From an uncultured Sphingomonadaceae bacterium (GTDB lineage Bacteria > Pseudomonadota > Alphaproteobacteria > Sphingomonadales > Sphingomonadaceae): a DNA stretch of 59,405 bases. Under the pieces are notes generated by a model that saw only the letters and a list, made by a program, of their open reading frames with translations, did no database searches and was not told the origin of the DNA. The stretch covers positions 1-59,405 of the forward strand of contig CALMVA010000090.1 in assembly GCA_937873035.1 (NCBI GenBank), written 5' to 3'. Made by a program: the position numbers and the translations under genes. Shown here in pieces: positions 51,843 to 59,405 of the stretch. Each line of letters opens with the position of its first letter. Within the stretch, counting starts at the first letter, position 1.

Positions 51843-51859
51843 CCCGGCCTGTCGGAACG

Positions 51860-52039
51860 TCAGGCGATATAGGTGTAAAACGCAAAAAACGCCGCCACAA
51901 AGGTGAAGGAGAAGAACCGCACATCTTCACGCGCGGGCTTCAGCCGTTCCCGAAAACGCCGGGCATTGACCTGCGCGCGCAGGAGGTTCCGAAACGGGTG
52001 GCCAACGCCATGCGTCGGCAGGATAAGGGCTCTGCGCAT
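51860..52039 (-). CDS. 59-residue membrane protein of unknown function
   Basis: A short gene from the ATG at 52039. The N-terminal half is basic (MRRALILPTHGVGHPFRNLL ... RRFRERLKPARED) and the C-terminus 'VRFFSFTFVAAFFAFYTYIA' is a single membrane segment, predicting an inner-membrane protein with its basic part in the cytoplasm. I believe proteins of this plan recur in sphingomonads but assign no function. A perfect CtrA-type box lies 9 bases upstream. Convergent with the acyl-CoA ligase, 17 bases away. Confidence 0.65.
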   Translation of the reverse strand: MRRALILPTHGVGHPFRNLLRAQVNARRFRERLKPAREDVRFFSFTFVAAFFAFYTYIA

Positions 52040-52048
52040 GACCAAAAA

Positions 52049-52064
52049 TTAAGACAATATTAAC
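52049..52064. promoter_or_regulatory. CtrA-type box
   Basis: TTAA-GACAATA-TTAAC is an exact match to the CtrA consensus TTAA-N7-TTAA(C). CtrA is the cell-cycle response regulator of alphaproteobacteria. The box sits just upstream of the 59-residue gene on the minus strand, in a locally A/T-rich stretch of 123 bases between that gene and the end of pepN. Confidence 0.6.
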
Positions 52065-52162
52065 CAACGGCACCAGCGAAAATTGGCTGCTTGCGCTGTC
52101 CCAATCAGGGATGTCCCATTTTTGGGCAATGTGCGGCTGACGGCGCCCCTTCAGCCGCCTCT

Positions 52163-54736
52163 TCAGGCGAGCGACTTTGACGCCTGCTCGAACACATCCT
52201 TACTGAGGCCGGGCTGCGCCAGAATCCGTTCCAGCTCACCGCGCATCCGCTTTTGCCGCGCATCATCAAAGCGCCGCCAGCGCCCCAGCGGCGGCAGGAG
52301 TTTAGCCGCCGTTTGCGGATTGAGCGGATCGAGCGCGAGGATGATGTCAGCCAGAAAGCGATAACCCTCGCCGCTTGCCGCATGGAACTGCCGCTGGTTC
52401 ATCGAGAACGCCCCCACCAGCGCACGAACGCGATTTGGGTTTGCCAGTGTGAAATCGGCATGAGCCTGCAATTCGCGCACAGCCTCCACAGTGTCATCGC
52501 GCGCAGAAAGCGCCTGCGTTGAAAACCACTTGTCGATGACGAGCGCATTGTCGCGATAGCGGTTGTAGAAAATGTCGAGCGCGGGCACGCGCTGTGCCGC
52601 ATCGCCATTGGCGAGCGTAGCAAGTGCGGCGATCCGGTCGGTCATATTGTCCGCTGCTTCAAACTGGCTGAACGCCAGCGCGCCCGCATGGTCGGCGCTG
52701 GCTGCCGCGACATAGCCGAGCGACACATTACGCAGGCGGCGTGCGCCCTTGGCCTGCGGGCTATATTCAAATGACTGCGCGGCGTTGGCGGCATAGGCTG
52801 CCTGCCAGTGCGACATCAACTCGTGCCCCAGATCGCGCCGCAACGCCTCACGCGCGGCATGGATGGCATCGGGATCGACGACCAGCATCTGGTCTCCCAC
52901 AAAGGCCTCTGTCGGCAGCATCACGGCTTCGGCAATGAAGGCCGCGTCGAGCGCATTATTGGTGAGCGTGTTGCGCACCGCAGCGATAACCGGCGCATGG
53001 TCCGCCTTGCCGGTCGACACCGCCGTCACCAGCGTATCGAGCATCAATTGCTGCATCGCCTCATAGCGCCCGAACGGATCATCATCATGCGCCGAGAGAA
53101 AGGCGAGATCTTGAGCCGTCCGGTCCGTCTCGATGGTCACAGGGGCCGAGAAATCACGGTTGATCGACAGCACCGGGCGGCCCTCAAAGCCCTCCAGCGC
53201 AATTGCGGTGTGCGCCCCGGTGAGCACCTCCAGCCGCTCGCCCCGGTGCGTGCCCGTCGCACTGTCAAACAGCGCAATCCTGAGCGGAATCGCCATTGCG
53301 GGCTTGTGCGACTGGCCGGGGGTGTCGGGCACCGACTGCTCGATGATGAGTTGATTGCCTTCAACCCAAGCCTTGATGCGCGGCGTGCCTGCGGTTGAAT
53401 ACCAGAGGCGGAACTGCGCGAGATCACGCCCGCTTGCCTCTTCCAGCGCGCGCACGAAATCCTCGCAGGTGGCTGCCGTGCCATCGTGCCGGTCAAAGTA
53501 AAGATCACAGCCCTTGCGGAAGTCCGCCGCACCCAGCATCGTGTGGAGCATACGAATGACTTCGGCACCCTTGTTGTAGATCGTCGCGGTGTAGAAATTG
53601 GCGATCTCGATATAGCTGTCGGGCCGGATCGGATGTGCGAGCGGCCCTGAATCCTCAGGAAACTGCCCCGCGCGCAAAATGCGGACATCCTCGATGCGCT
53701 TGACAGCAGCTGAGCCCTGATCCGCCGAAAAACACTGGTCACGAAAGACGGTGAAGCCTTCCTTGAGGCTCAGCTGGAACCAGTCCCGGCAGGTGACGCG
53801 GTTGCCCGACCAGTTGTGGAAATATTCATGCGCCACAACGCCCGCCACGCCATCATAATCAAGGTCGGTCGCGGTTTCGGGGTCGGCGAGAATGTAGCGC
53901 GAGTTGAAGATGTTGAGGCTCTTATTCTCCATCGCGCCGAAGTTGAAATCGGCCACCGCAACAATGTTGAACTGGCCAAGATCATATTCGCGGCCATAAA
54001 CATCCTCATCCCACTTCATGCTCGCCTTGAGCGCGTTCATGGCATGGTGCGTTTTGGGCAGATCGGCCTCGGCCACCCAGATGGCGAGATCGACATTCTT
54101 GCCTGACATGGTGGTGAAGCTGTCGCGATTGGCGGAGAGGTTTCCCGCAACGAGCGCAAAGAGATAGCAGGGCTTGGGGAAGGGGTCGGTCCATTCCGCC
54201 CAGTGACGCCCCCCATCCAGATCGCCAGCGCCGGTCAGATCGCCATTGCCGAGCAGCACCGGATAGACTGCCTTGTCCGCCGCCATCCGCACCGTATAGC
54301 GCGAGAGCACATCGGGCCGATCAGGAAAGAAGGTGATGCGCCGAAAGCCTTCGGCCTCGCACTGCGTGCACAACAGCCCGCCTGAGGCATAAAGCCCCAT
54401 CAGTTGCGTGTTGGCCTCCGGGTTGATCTCGACCTCGGTTTCAATGGTCGCGCGCGGCAGCGGCAGCGGGAGAATGAGCACGCCTTCCTCCAGCGTCCAT
54501 TCCGCCGTTTCCTCGCCATCGATGCGGACAACGAGCGGCACCAGCCCATCGCCATCAAGCCGCAAGGGTCGGTCATGATCGCCATTGCGCGCAACCGTGA
54601 GCGTCGCACGGACGCGCGTGCGCGTGGCCCCCAGATCAAAATCGAGCACAATTTCGGGCACAAGCCAGTCCGGCTGGGCATAATCGCCCCGGTGGATGAC
54701 GGCAGGGGCGGCGGGGGCGTTCAGGGCATCAAGCAT
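52163..54736 (-). CDS. pepN: aminopeptidase N (family M1)
   Basis: An 857-residue cytoplasmic aminopeptidase. The GAMEN exopeptidase motif is at 267-271 and the zinc motif HEYFH at 303-307 in 'VAHEYFHNWSGNRVTCRDWFQLSLKEGFTVFRDQ', with the third ligand Glu 18 residues after. Length equals E. coli PepN. The C-terminal helical domain follows as usual. Monocistronic, starting 62 bases from the end of priA on the same strand. Confidence 0.96.
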   Translation of the reverse strand: MLDALNAPAAPAVIHRGDYAQPDWLVPEIVLDFDLGATRTRVRATLTVARNGDHDRPLRLDGDGLVPLVVRIDGEETAEWTLEEGVLILPLPLPRATIETEVEINPEANTQLMGLYASGGLLCTQCEAEGFRRITFFPDRPDVLSRYTVRMAADKAVYPVLLGNGDLTGAGDLDGGRHWAEWTDPFPKPCYLFALVAGNLSANRDSFTTMSGKNVDLAIWVAEADLPKTHHAMNALKASMKWDEDVYGREYDLGQFNIVAVADFNFGAMENKSLNIFNSRYILADPETATDLDYDGVAGVVAHEYFHNWSGNRVTCRDWFQLSLKEGFTVFRDQCFSADQGSAAVKRIEDVRILRAGQFPEDSGPLAHPIRPDSYIEIANFYTATIYNKGAEVIRMLHTMLGAADFRKGCDLYFDRHDGTAATCEDFVRALEEASGRDLAQFRLWYSTAGTPRIKAWVEGNQLIIEQSVPDTPGQSHKPAMAIPLRIALFDSATGTHRGERLEVLTGAHTAIALEGFEGRPVLSINRDFSAPVTIETDRTAQDLAFLSAHDDDPFGRYEAMQQLMLDTLVTAVSTGKADHAPVIAAVRNTLTNNALDAAFIAEAVMLPTEAFVGDQMLVVDPDAIHAAREALRRDLGHELMSHWQAAYAANAAQSFEYSPQAKGARRLRNVSLGYVAAASADHAGALAFSQFEAADNMTDRIAALATLANGDAAQRVPALDIFYNRYRDNALVIDKWFSTQALSARDDTVEAVRELQAHADFTLANPNRVRALVGAFSMNQRQFHAASGEGYRFLADIILALDPLNPQTAAKLLPPLGRWRRFDDARQKRMRGELERILAQPGLSKDVFEQASKSLA

Positions 54737-54798
54737 GGGTTTGATTTAGGCTGCCGTGGCGCAGGTGCAAGGCGCTTTGCACCAACAATGCGCCACGC

Positions 54799-56964
54799 TC
54801 AGACGAAACTATACGGATCGATGTCGACGCTCACGCGCACCGAACGGGGCCAGTCGAGCGCGCCCAGCCAGTCGCGGAGCACATTCTGCACATCGAGCGC
54901 GCGGCGGGCATGGACGAGCAGACGCTGACGGTGCCGCCCGCGCAGCATGGCGAGCGGCGCGGGTGCGGGACCATAGACCTCCATCCCCTCGACGGTCGGC
55001 GCGGACTTGCCGATTTTCGCCGCCACGTCCTGCGCCTCGCGCAGCGCCTCTGACGAGACGATGATCGCGGCAAAACGCCCAAAGGGGGGGGCATTGGCCA
55101 TGCGACGAGCTTCGGTTTCAGCCGCGTAAAAGCTTTCGGCATCGCCTGCGACGAGCGCGCGCATCACGGGCGCATCAGGCTCGTGCGTCTGGAGAAAGAC
55201 ATGGCCGGGCTTTACCCCGCGCCCCGCCCTGCCCGCGACCTGCATGATCTGCTGGAAGCTGCGCTCCGCCGCGCGCAAATCCCCCCCCTGAAGGCCAAGA
55301 TCGGCATCGACCACGCCGACCAGCGTCAGGTTGGGGAAGTGATAGCCCTTGGTCACAAGCTGCGTGCCGATGACAATGTCAATCTCGCCTGCTTCCATCC
55401 GCCCGACGAACTCAGCCGCCTTGGCGGGCGACCAGAGCGTATCGGACGTGACGACCGCACGGCGCGCTTCAGGAAAGAGGATGCCCACCTCGTCCGCAAT
55501 CCGCTCCACCCCCGGCCCGCAGGCGACAAGCGCATCTTCTTCCTTACATTCCGGGCAGGCGCGCGGCGGTGGCTCAACATGGCCGCAATGATGGCATTGG
55601 AGCCGGTTGGTCAGGCGATGCTCGACCATCCACGCCGTGCAATTGGGGCATTGGAAGCGATGCCCGCAATGGCGGCACAAGGTGAGCGGCGCAAAACCGC
55701 GGCGATTGAGAAATAGCAGCGATTGCTCCCCGCGCTCCAGCGTTGCGGCCATGGCTTCGACCAGCGGCGGGGCGAGCCAGCGCCCCCGGTCCGGCGGGGT
55801 CTGAACGAGATTGATCGCCGCGACCGAGGGCATCTGCGCCGCGCCATAGCGTCCCGGCAGCTTCAATTCCCGATAGCGGCCTTGCGCCACCTGCTGGCGC
55901 GTTTCGATGGCAGGCGTGGCCGTGGCGAGAATGACGGGCACATTCTCGAAATGGCCGCGCATCACGGCGGCGTCGCGCGCGTGATATTGCACGCCTTCTT
56001 CCTGCTTGAAGCTCGTCTCATGCGCTTCATCGACCACGATCAGCCCAAGATTGCGATACGGCAAAAAGAGTGAGGATCGCGCGCCCACCGTCACCAGCGC
56101 CTCGCCATTGGCAATCGCGCGATACGCCCGCCTGCGTTGCGATTGCCGCAAATCGGAATGCCAGGCGACGGGCACATGGCCGAAGCGGCTGGCAAAGCGG
56201 CGCAGAAATGGCTCGGTCAGCGCAATTTCAGGAAGCAGCACCAGCGTCTGCCGCCCTTGGCGCAAGGCCTCGGCAATCGCCTCGAAATAAACCTCGGTCT
56301 TGCCCGAACCCGTGACGCCATCGAGCAGCACGGGCGCAAACTCCCGCTCCTTGACCATCGCGACCAGATCATTTGCGGCGTCCACCTGCGCGCCCGACAA
56401 AGCGGGCGGCGCGAAATTTGGGTCGGGCATGGCAAAGGGCAGATCGAGCGCGACTTCCACGCCTTCGATCACGCCCAGCTTCACCAGCCCGCGAATAACG
56501 GCTTCGGACACATCGGCGATGGTCGCCAGCTCGCGAATCAGCCCCTGTCGCTCGCCAATCCGCTCTATCGCCTGCGCACGCTGCGGCGTCAGCTTTTCGG
56601 GCGCCGTGCCCGATAGCCGGTATTCGATGGTCGTCCGTCCGCCTTCAAGGGCGGCCGCCGATGAAAGCGCCATGCGCAGCACGGCTTGCGGCGGCGCCAG
56701 ATAATAATCCGCCGTCCACTCGATCAGCCGCCGCAGCGGCGCGCCAATGGGGGGCAGATCATAGGCCTCGATCACATTGCGCAGCCGGTTGTCACCCACG
56801 GTTTCGGTGGGCAGCGCCGCATCTTCCCACACCACGCCCACCATCTCGCGCGGGCCAAGCGGCACGCGCACGATGCTGCCCGGCTCAACCGCCATGCCAT
56901 AGGGCACGCGATAGTCGAGCGGACCAAGCGCAGGGTTGGTGTGAAGGATGCGGACGCGCGACAT
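54799..56964 (-). CDS. priA: primosomal protein N' (replication restart helicase PriA)
   Basis: A 721-residue superfamily-2 helicase that reloads the replisome at collapsed forks. Walker A 'DGVTGSGKTEVYFEAI', DEAH box 'VVDEAHETSFKQEEG', and the zinc-binding block 'CRHCGHRFQCPNCTAW...LQCHHCGHVEPPPRACPECKEED' are complete; 'GTQLVTKGYHFPNLTLVGVVDAD' is the motif V/VI region. The N-terminal DNA-binding domain 'RVRILHTNPALGPLDYRVPYGM' is also present. Divergent from gatC by 62 bases. Confidence 0.96.
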   Translation of the reverse strand: MSRVRILHTNPALGPLDYRVPYGMAVEPGSIVRVPLGPREMVGVVWEDAALPTETVGDNRLRNVIEAYDLPPIGAPLRRLIEWTADYYLAPPQAVLRMALSSAAALEGGRTTIEYRLSGTAPEKLTPQRAQAIERIGERQGLIRELATIADVSEAVIRGLVKLGVIEGVEVALDLPFAMPDPNFAPPALSGAQVDAANDLVAMVKEREFAPVLLDGVTGSGKTEVYFEAIAEALRQGRQTLVLLPEIALTEPFLRRFASRFGHVPVAWHSDLRQSQRRRAYRAIANGEALVTVGARSSLFLPYRNLGLIVVDEAHETSFKQEEGVQYHARDAAVMRGHFENVPVILATATPAIETRQQVAQGRYRELKLPGRYGAAQMPSVAAINLVQTPPDRGRWLAPPLVEAMAATLERGEQSLLFLNRRGFAPLTLCRHCGHRFQCPNCTAWMVEHRLTNRLQCHHCGHVEPPPRACPECKEEDALVACGPGVERIADEVGILFPEARRAVVTSDTLWSPAKAAEFVGRMEAGEIDIVIGTQLVTKGYHFPNLTLVGVVDADLGLQGGDLRAAERSFQQIMQVAGRAGRGVKPGHVFLQTHEPDAPVMRALVAGDAESFYAAETEARRMANAPPFGRFAAIIVSSEALREAQDVAAKIGKSAPTVEGMEVYGPAPAPLAMLRGRHRQRLLVHARRALDVQNVLRDWLGALDWPRSVRVSVDIDPYSFV

Positions 56965-57026
56965 TCCCCCGCCGATAGCGCGCCATCGGCTTGCAGGCCA
57001 GCGGGGGCGCTGCTAGGCGCCAATTC

Positions 57027-57314
57027 ATGTCAGTCGATCATGCAACCGTCCGCAAGATCGCCTCTCTTGCCCGCATCGCCGTTACGGATGAGCAGGCCGA
57101 GGCGATGGTGCCCGAACTCAACAATATCCTTGGCTGGATCGAGCAGCTTGGCGAGGTCGATACGTCGTCCGTCCAGCCGATGACTGCCGTCATCCCCAAC
57201 CATCTGCGCCTGCGCGACGATGCCGTGACCGATGGCAACGTGCGTGATGCCGTGCTCAAGAACGCACCGCAGGCCGAACACGGCTTCTTCGCCGTGCCGA
57301 AAGTGATCGAATAA
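57027..57314 (+). CDS. gatC: Asp-tRNA(Asn)/Glu-tRNA(Gln) amidotransferase subunit C
   Basis: A 95-residue GatC. '[49 protein letters not shown]' is the family signature; the protein wraps around GatA and GatB. The start at 57027 (MSVDHATV) fits the family better than an in-frame start twelve codons earlier. Its TAA shares one base with the gatA ATG (TAATG). Confidence 0.95.
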   Translation: MSVDHATVRKIASLARIAVTDEQAEAMVPELNNILGWIEQLGEVDTSSVQPMTAVIPNHLRLRDDAVTDGNVRDAVLKNAPQAEHGFFAVPKVIE

Positions 57315-58795
57315 TGACCAACCTGACCGATCTTGGCATTGCCGCCATCCGCGACGGCTTTCGCAAGGGTGATTTCTCCGCCCGCGACGTCGCATCCGCC
57401 TTCAACGATGCCGTCGCCGCTGCAAAGCCGCTCAACGCCTTCATCGTCGAAACGCCCGACCATGCGCTTGCCGCTGCCGATCAGGCCGACAAGGATCGCG
57501 CGTCGGGCGCGCTCAAGCCGCTTTCGGGCGTGCCCATCGGCATGAAAGATCTGTTCGCCACGAGGGGCGTGCAGACGACTGCCGCGAGCCATATGCTCGA
57601 AGGCTTCAAGCCGGAATATGAATCGACCGTTTCCGCAAAGCTGTGGGACGCAGGTGCCGGGATGCTCGGCAAGCTCAACCTTGATCAGTTCGCCATGGGC
57701 TCGTCGAACGAGACGAGCTATTTCGGCAATGTCATCTCGCCGTGGCGGCGCAATGATGGCGGCAACGCACCGCTTGCACCCGGCGGCTCTTCGGGCGGGT
57801 CCTCCTCGGCAATTGCCGCGCGGATCGTACCCGGCGCGACCGGCACCGATACCGGCGGCTCGATCCGCCAGCCCGCCGCCTTCACCGGCATTTCGGGCAT
57901 CAAGCCGACCTATGGCCGCTGCTCGCGCTGGGGCATCGTCGCCTTTGCCTCCTCGCTCGATCAGGCGGGGCCAATGGCGCGCGATGTGCGCGACTGCGCG
58001 ATCATGCTGGAGAACATGGCCGGGTTTGACGCGAAGGATTCGACCTCGCTCGATCTCGCCGTGCCCAATTGGGAAGCCGCGCTGTCGCCTGACCTCAAGG
58101 GCAAGCGTATCGGCATCCCCAAGGAATATCGCGTTGACGGGATGCCTGCGGAAATCGATGCGCTGTGGGAACAGGGCATTGCGTGGCTGAAGGATGCCGG
58201 CGCCGAAATCGTCGAGGTGTCGCTGCCGCACACCAAATATGCGCTGCCTGCCTATTACATCATCGCACCCGCCGAAGCCTCGTCCAACCTCGCGCGCTAT
58301 GATGGCGTGCGCTATGGCCTGCGCGATCTGCCCGATGGAGCAAATTTGCAGGATATGTATGCGGCAACGCGCGCCGCGGGCTTTGGCGACGAAGTGAAGC
58401 GCCGCATCCTCATCGGCACCTATGTGCTCTCGGCGGGCTTTTACGACGCCTATTACACACAGGCGCAGAAGGTCCGCACGCTCATCGCGCGCGACTTCGA
58501 TCTGGCGTGGGAAAAGTGCGATCTGCTGCTGACGCCAACGGCACCAAGCGCAGCATTCGGCCTAGGCGAAAAGTCGGACGATCCGCTGGCGATGTATCTC
58601 AACGACGTCTTCACCGTGCCGACCTCGCTGGCGGGGCTTCCCGCCATGTCGGTTCCGGGCGGACTTGACGCACAAGGCCTGCCGCTGGGTCTTCAGATCA
58701 TCGGCAAGGCACTCGACGAGCAGAGCGTGTTGAATGCCAGCCTCGCAATCGAGGAACGCGCCGGGTTCACGGCCCGCGCGGACAAGTGGTGGTGA
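57314..58795 (+). CDS. gatA: Asp-tRNA(Asn)/Glu-tRNA(Gln) amidotransferase subunit A
   Basis: A 493-residue amidase that frees ammonia from glutamine for transamidation of Glu-tRNA(Gln). The Ser-cisSer-Lys triad lies in '[15 protein letters not shown]' and in the Gly/Ser-rich '[18 protein letters not shown]' and '[14 protein letters not shown]'. Ends 'FTARADKWW'. Its stop overlaps the GTG of a possible 55-codon gene placed between gatA and gatB. Confidence 0.96.
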   Translation: MTNLTDLGIAAIRDGFRKGDFSARDVASAFNDAVAAAKPLNAFIVETPDHALAAADQADKDRASGALKPLSGVPIGMKDLFATRGVQTTAASHMLEGFKPEYESTVSAKLWDAGAGMLGKLNLDQFAMGSSNETSYFGNVISPWRRNDGGNAPLAPGGSSGGSSSAIAARIVPGATGTDTGGSIRQPAAFTGISGIKPTYGRCSRWGIVAFASSLDQAGPMARDVRDCAIMLENMAGFDAKDSTSLDLAVPNWEAALSPDLKGKRIGIPKEYRVDGMPAEIDALWEQGIAWLKDAGAEIVEVSLPHTKYALPAYYIIAPAEASSNLARYDGVRYGLRDLPDGANLQDMYAATRAAGFGDEVKRRILIGTYVLSAGFYDAYYTQAQKVRTLIARDFDLAWEKCDLLLTPTAPSAAFGLGEKSDDPLAMYLNDVFTVPTSLAGLPAMSVPGGLDAQGLPLGLQIIGKALDEQSVLNASLAIEERAGFTARADKWW

Positions 58796-58959
58796 ACTGG
58801 CTCGGTGAATGGCTCCTTCGCGACTTGATTTCGCACATTTTCGAGAAGCTGCTGCAGCTTAAGATTGGACGAACTAGCGATAAGCCAAGATCACGAGAGC
58901 GAACGAAGATATTGGAACGGCGTGCACTGAATCGCGCCAATAGACGGAAACAGAGATGA
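58792..58959 (+). CDS. candidate 55-residue basic protein between gatA and gatB
   Basis: An open frame from GTG at 58792 to TGA at 58959, overlapping the gatA stop (GTGA) and the gatB start (ATGA) by 4 bases each, so it fills the gap exactly. The product starts with an amphipathic helix ([20 protein letters not shown]) and ends very basic ([13 protein letters not shown]). It uses codons rare elsewhere in the window (AGA, ATA, CGA, TCA, ACT). The double overlap suggests a real coupled gene of recent origin; chance is not excluded. Confidence 0.5.
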   Translation: MNWLGEWLLRDLISHIFEKLLQLKIGRTSDKPRSRERTKILERRALNRANRRKQR

Positions 58960-59405
58960 CCGAATCTACATACCGAATTCAGGGCGCAACGGGCGAATGG
59001 GAGGTCGTGATCGGCCTTGAGGTCCATGCGCAGGTCGTTTCCAAATCCAAGCTCTTTTCGGGGGCAGCGACCGCCTTTGGCGCGGAACCCAACACGCAGG
59101 TCTCGCTTGTCGATGCGGCGATGCCGGGGATGCTCCCCGTGCCGAACCGCGAGTGCATCCGTCAGGCGGTGCGCACCGGCCTTGCCATCGACGCGCAGAT
59201 CAACCGCTGGAGCCGGTTTGACCGCAAGAATTATTTCTATGCGGATCTGCCGCAGGGCTACCAGATTTCGCAGCTCTACCATCCGCTGGTGGGTGAAGGG
59301 CATCTCGACATCGAGGCCGACGAAAAGGCGGGCATCGCCGAAGACAAGCGCATCGGCATCGAGCGCATCCATGTGGAGCAGGACGCGGGCAAGCTGATGC
59401 ACGAC
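58956..59405 (+). CDS. gatB: Asp-tRNA(Asn)/Glu-tRNA(Gln) amidotransferase subunit B (5' part only)
   Basis: The first 150 codons of GatB; the gene continues past the right edge. '[25 protein letters not shown]', '[26 protein letters not shown]' and '[24 protein letters not shown]' are canonical for the kinase/transamidase domain that phosphorylates Glu-tRNA and accepts ammonia from GatA. The start at 58956 has a slightly longer N-terminus than minimal GatB. Its ATG overlaps the stop of the possible mini-gene upstream. Confidence 0.95.
   Translation, partial: MTESTYRIQGATGEWEVVIGLEVHAQVVSKSKLFSGAATAFGAEPNTQVSLVDAAMPGMLPVPNRECIRQAVRTGLAIDAQINRWSRFDRKNYFYADLPQGYQISQLYHPLVGEGHLDIEADEKAGIAEDKRIGIERIHVEQDAGKLMHD

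Noticed and set aside
58767..59402. 211-codon minus-strand frame across gatB and the gatA-gatB gap
   Set aside because: It is antisense to gatB, whose motifs are unambiguous; no family resemblance.

Overview
This GC-rich (roughly 60-65 % by eye) window looks like chromosomal core sequence of an alphaproteobacterium, most likely Sphingomonadales. That rests on family knowledge, not a search: the ffh-rpsP-rimM-trmD-rplS order, the ~1540-residue NAD-glutamate dehydrogenase, an MlaE permease with an N-terminal STAS domain, and many dehydrogenase/CoA-ligase genes. I found about 59 protein genes, no tRNA, rRNA, CRISPR array or complete insertion sequence. The last gene (gatB) runs off the right edge. 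No gene-free stretch exceeds 300 bases.

Layout: 1-2.2 kb holds a phosphate block on the minus strand (PiT transporter and a Nudix domain read in frame into a DUF47/PhoU-like protein, with a Pho-box-like site in front). 2.3-7.3 kb holds a secreted ACE-like peptidase, an alpha/beta hydrolase, a GFA-type protein, a TraB-like exported protein and a DsbA-fold isomerase. 7.4-13.3 kb holds asd and the translation operon ffh-rpsP-rimM-trmD-rplS, interrupted between rimM and trmD by a VapBC-type toxin-antitoxin pair plus a small membrane protein. 13.6-19 kb holds a GGDEF-EAL protein and the tightly overlapped dapF-mtaB-ftsY-yciB chain.

19.1-23.5 kb is the most distinctive part: a phage-shock (Psp) locus. 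pspF is divergent from a sigma-54 promoter that drives a 51-residue exported peptide gene, pspA, pspB, pspC and then five further small genes. Each of the five encodes one membrane segment followed by a PspB-like coiled coil with a shared terminal motif. The operon ends at a strong terminator preceded by one of two copies of a covarying palindromic repeat.

23.6-35.5 kb holds a PQQ/haem c alcohol dehydrogenase with a D-x-D signature associated with lanthanide use, an Mla-type lipid transport operon, a HAD phosphatase, a PLP enzyme, an SLC13 transporter, pgeF, a MidA-type methyltransferase and lgt. 35.5-41.7 kb holds an acyl-CoA ligase, an orphan molybdenum hydroxylase large subunit, hemH, an acetoacetyl-CoA reductase and a ribbon-helix-helix protein. 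41.6-47.7 kb holds the NAD-glutamate dehydrogenase and a PAS protein. 48-52 kb holds a paired acyl-CoA dehydrogenase/MatB-like ligase operon and a 59-residue membrane protein behind a perfect CtrA-type box. 52.1-59.4 kb holds pepN, priA, and gatC-gatA-gatB with an unlisted 55-codon reading frame exactly filling the gatA-gatB gap.

Most genes are ordinary housekeeping genes. The expanded Psp operon is the best candidate for an undescribed system. The Nudix-DUF47 fusion, the toxin-antitoxin insertion in the trmD operon and the gatA-gatB mini-gene are the next most notable.
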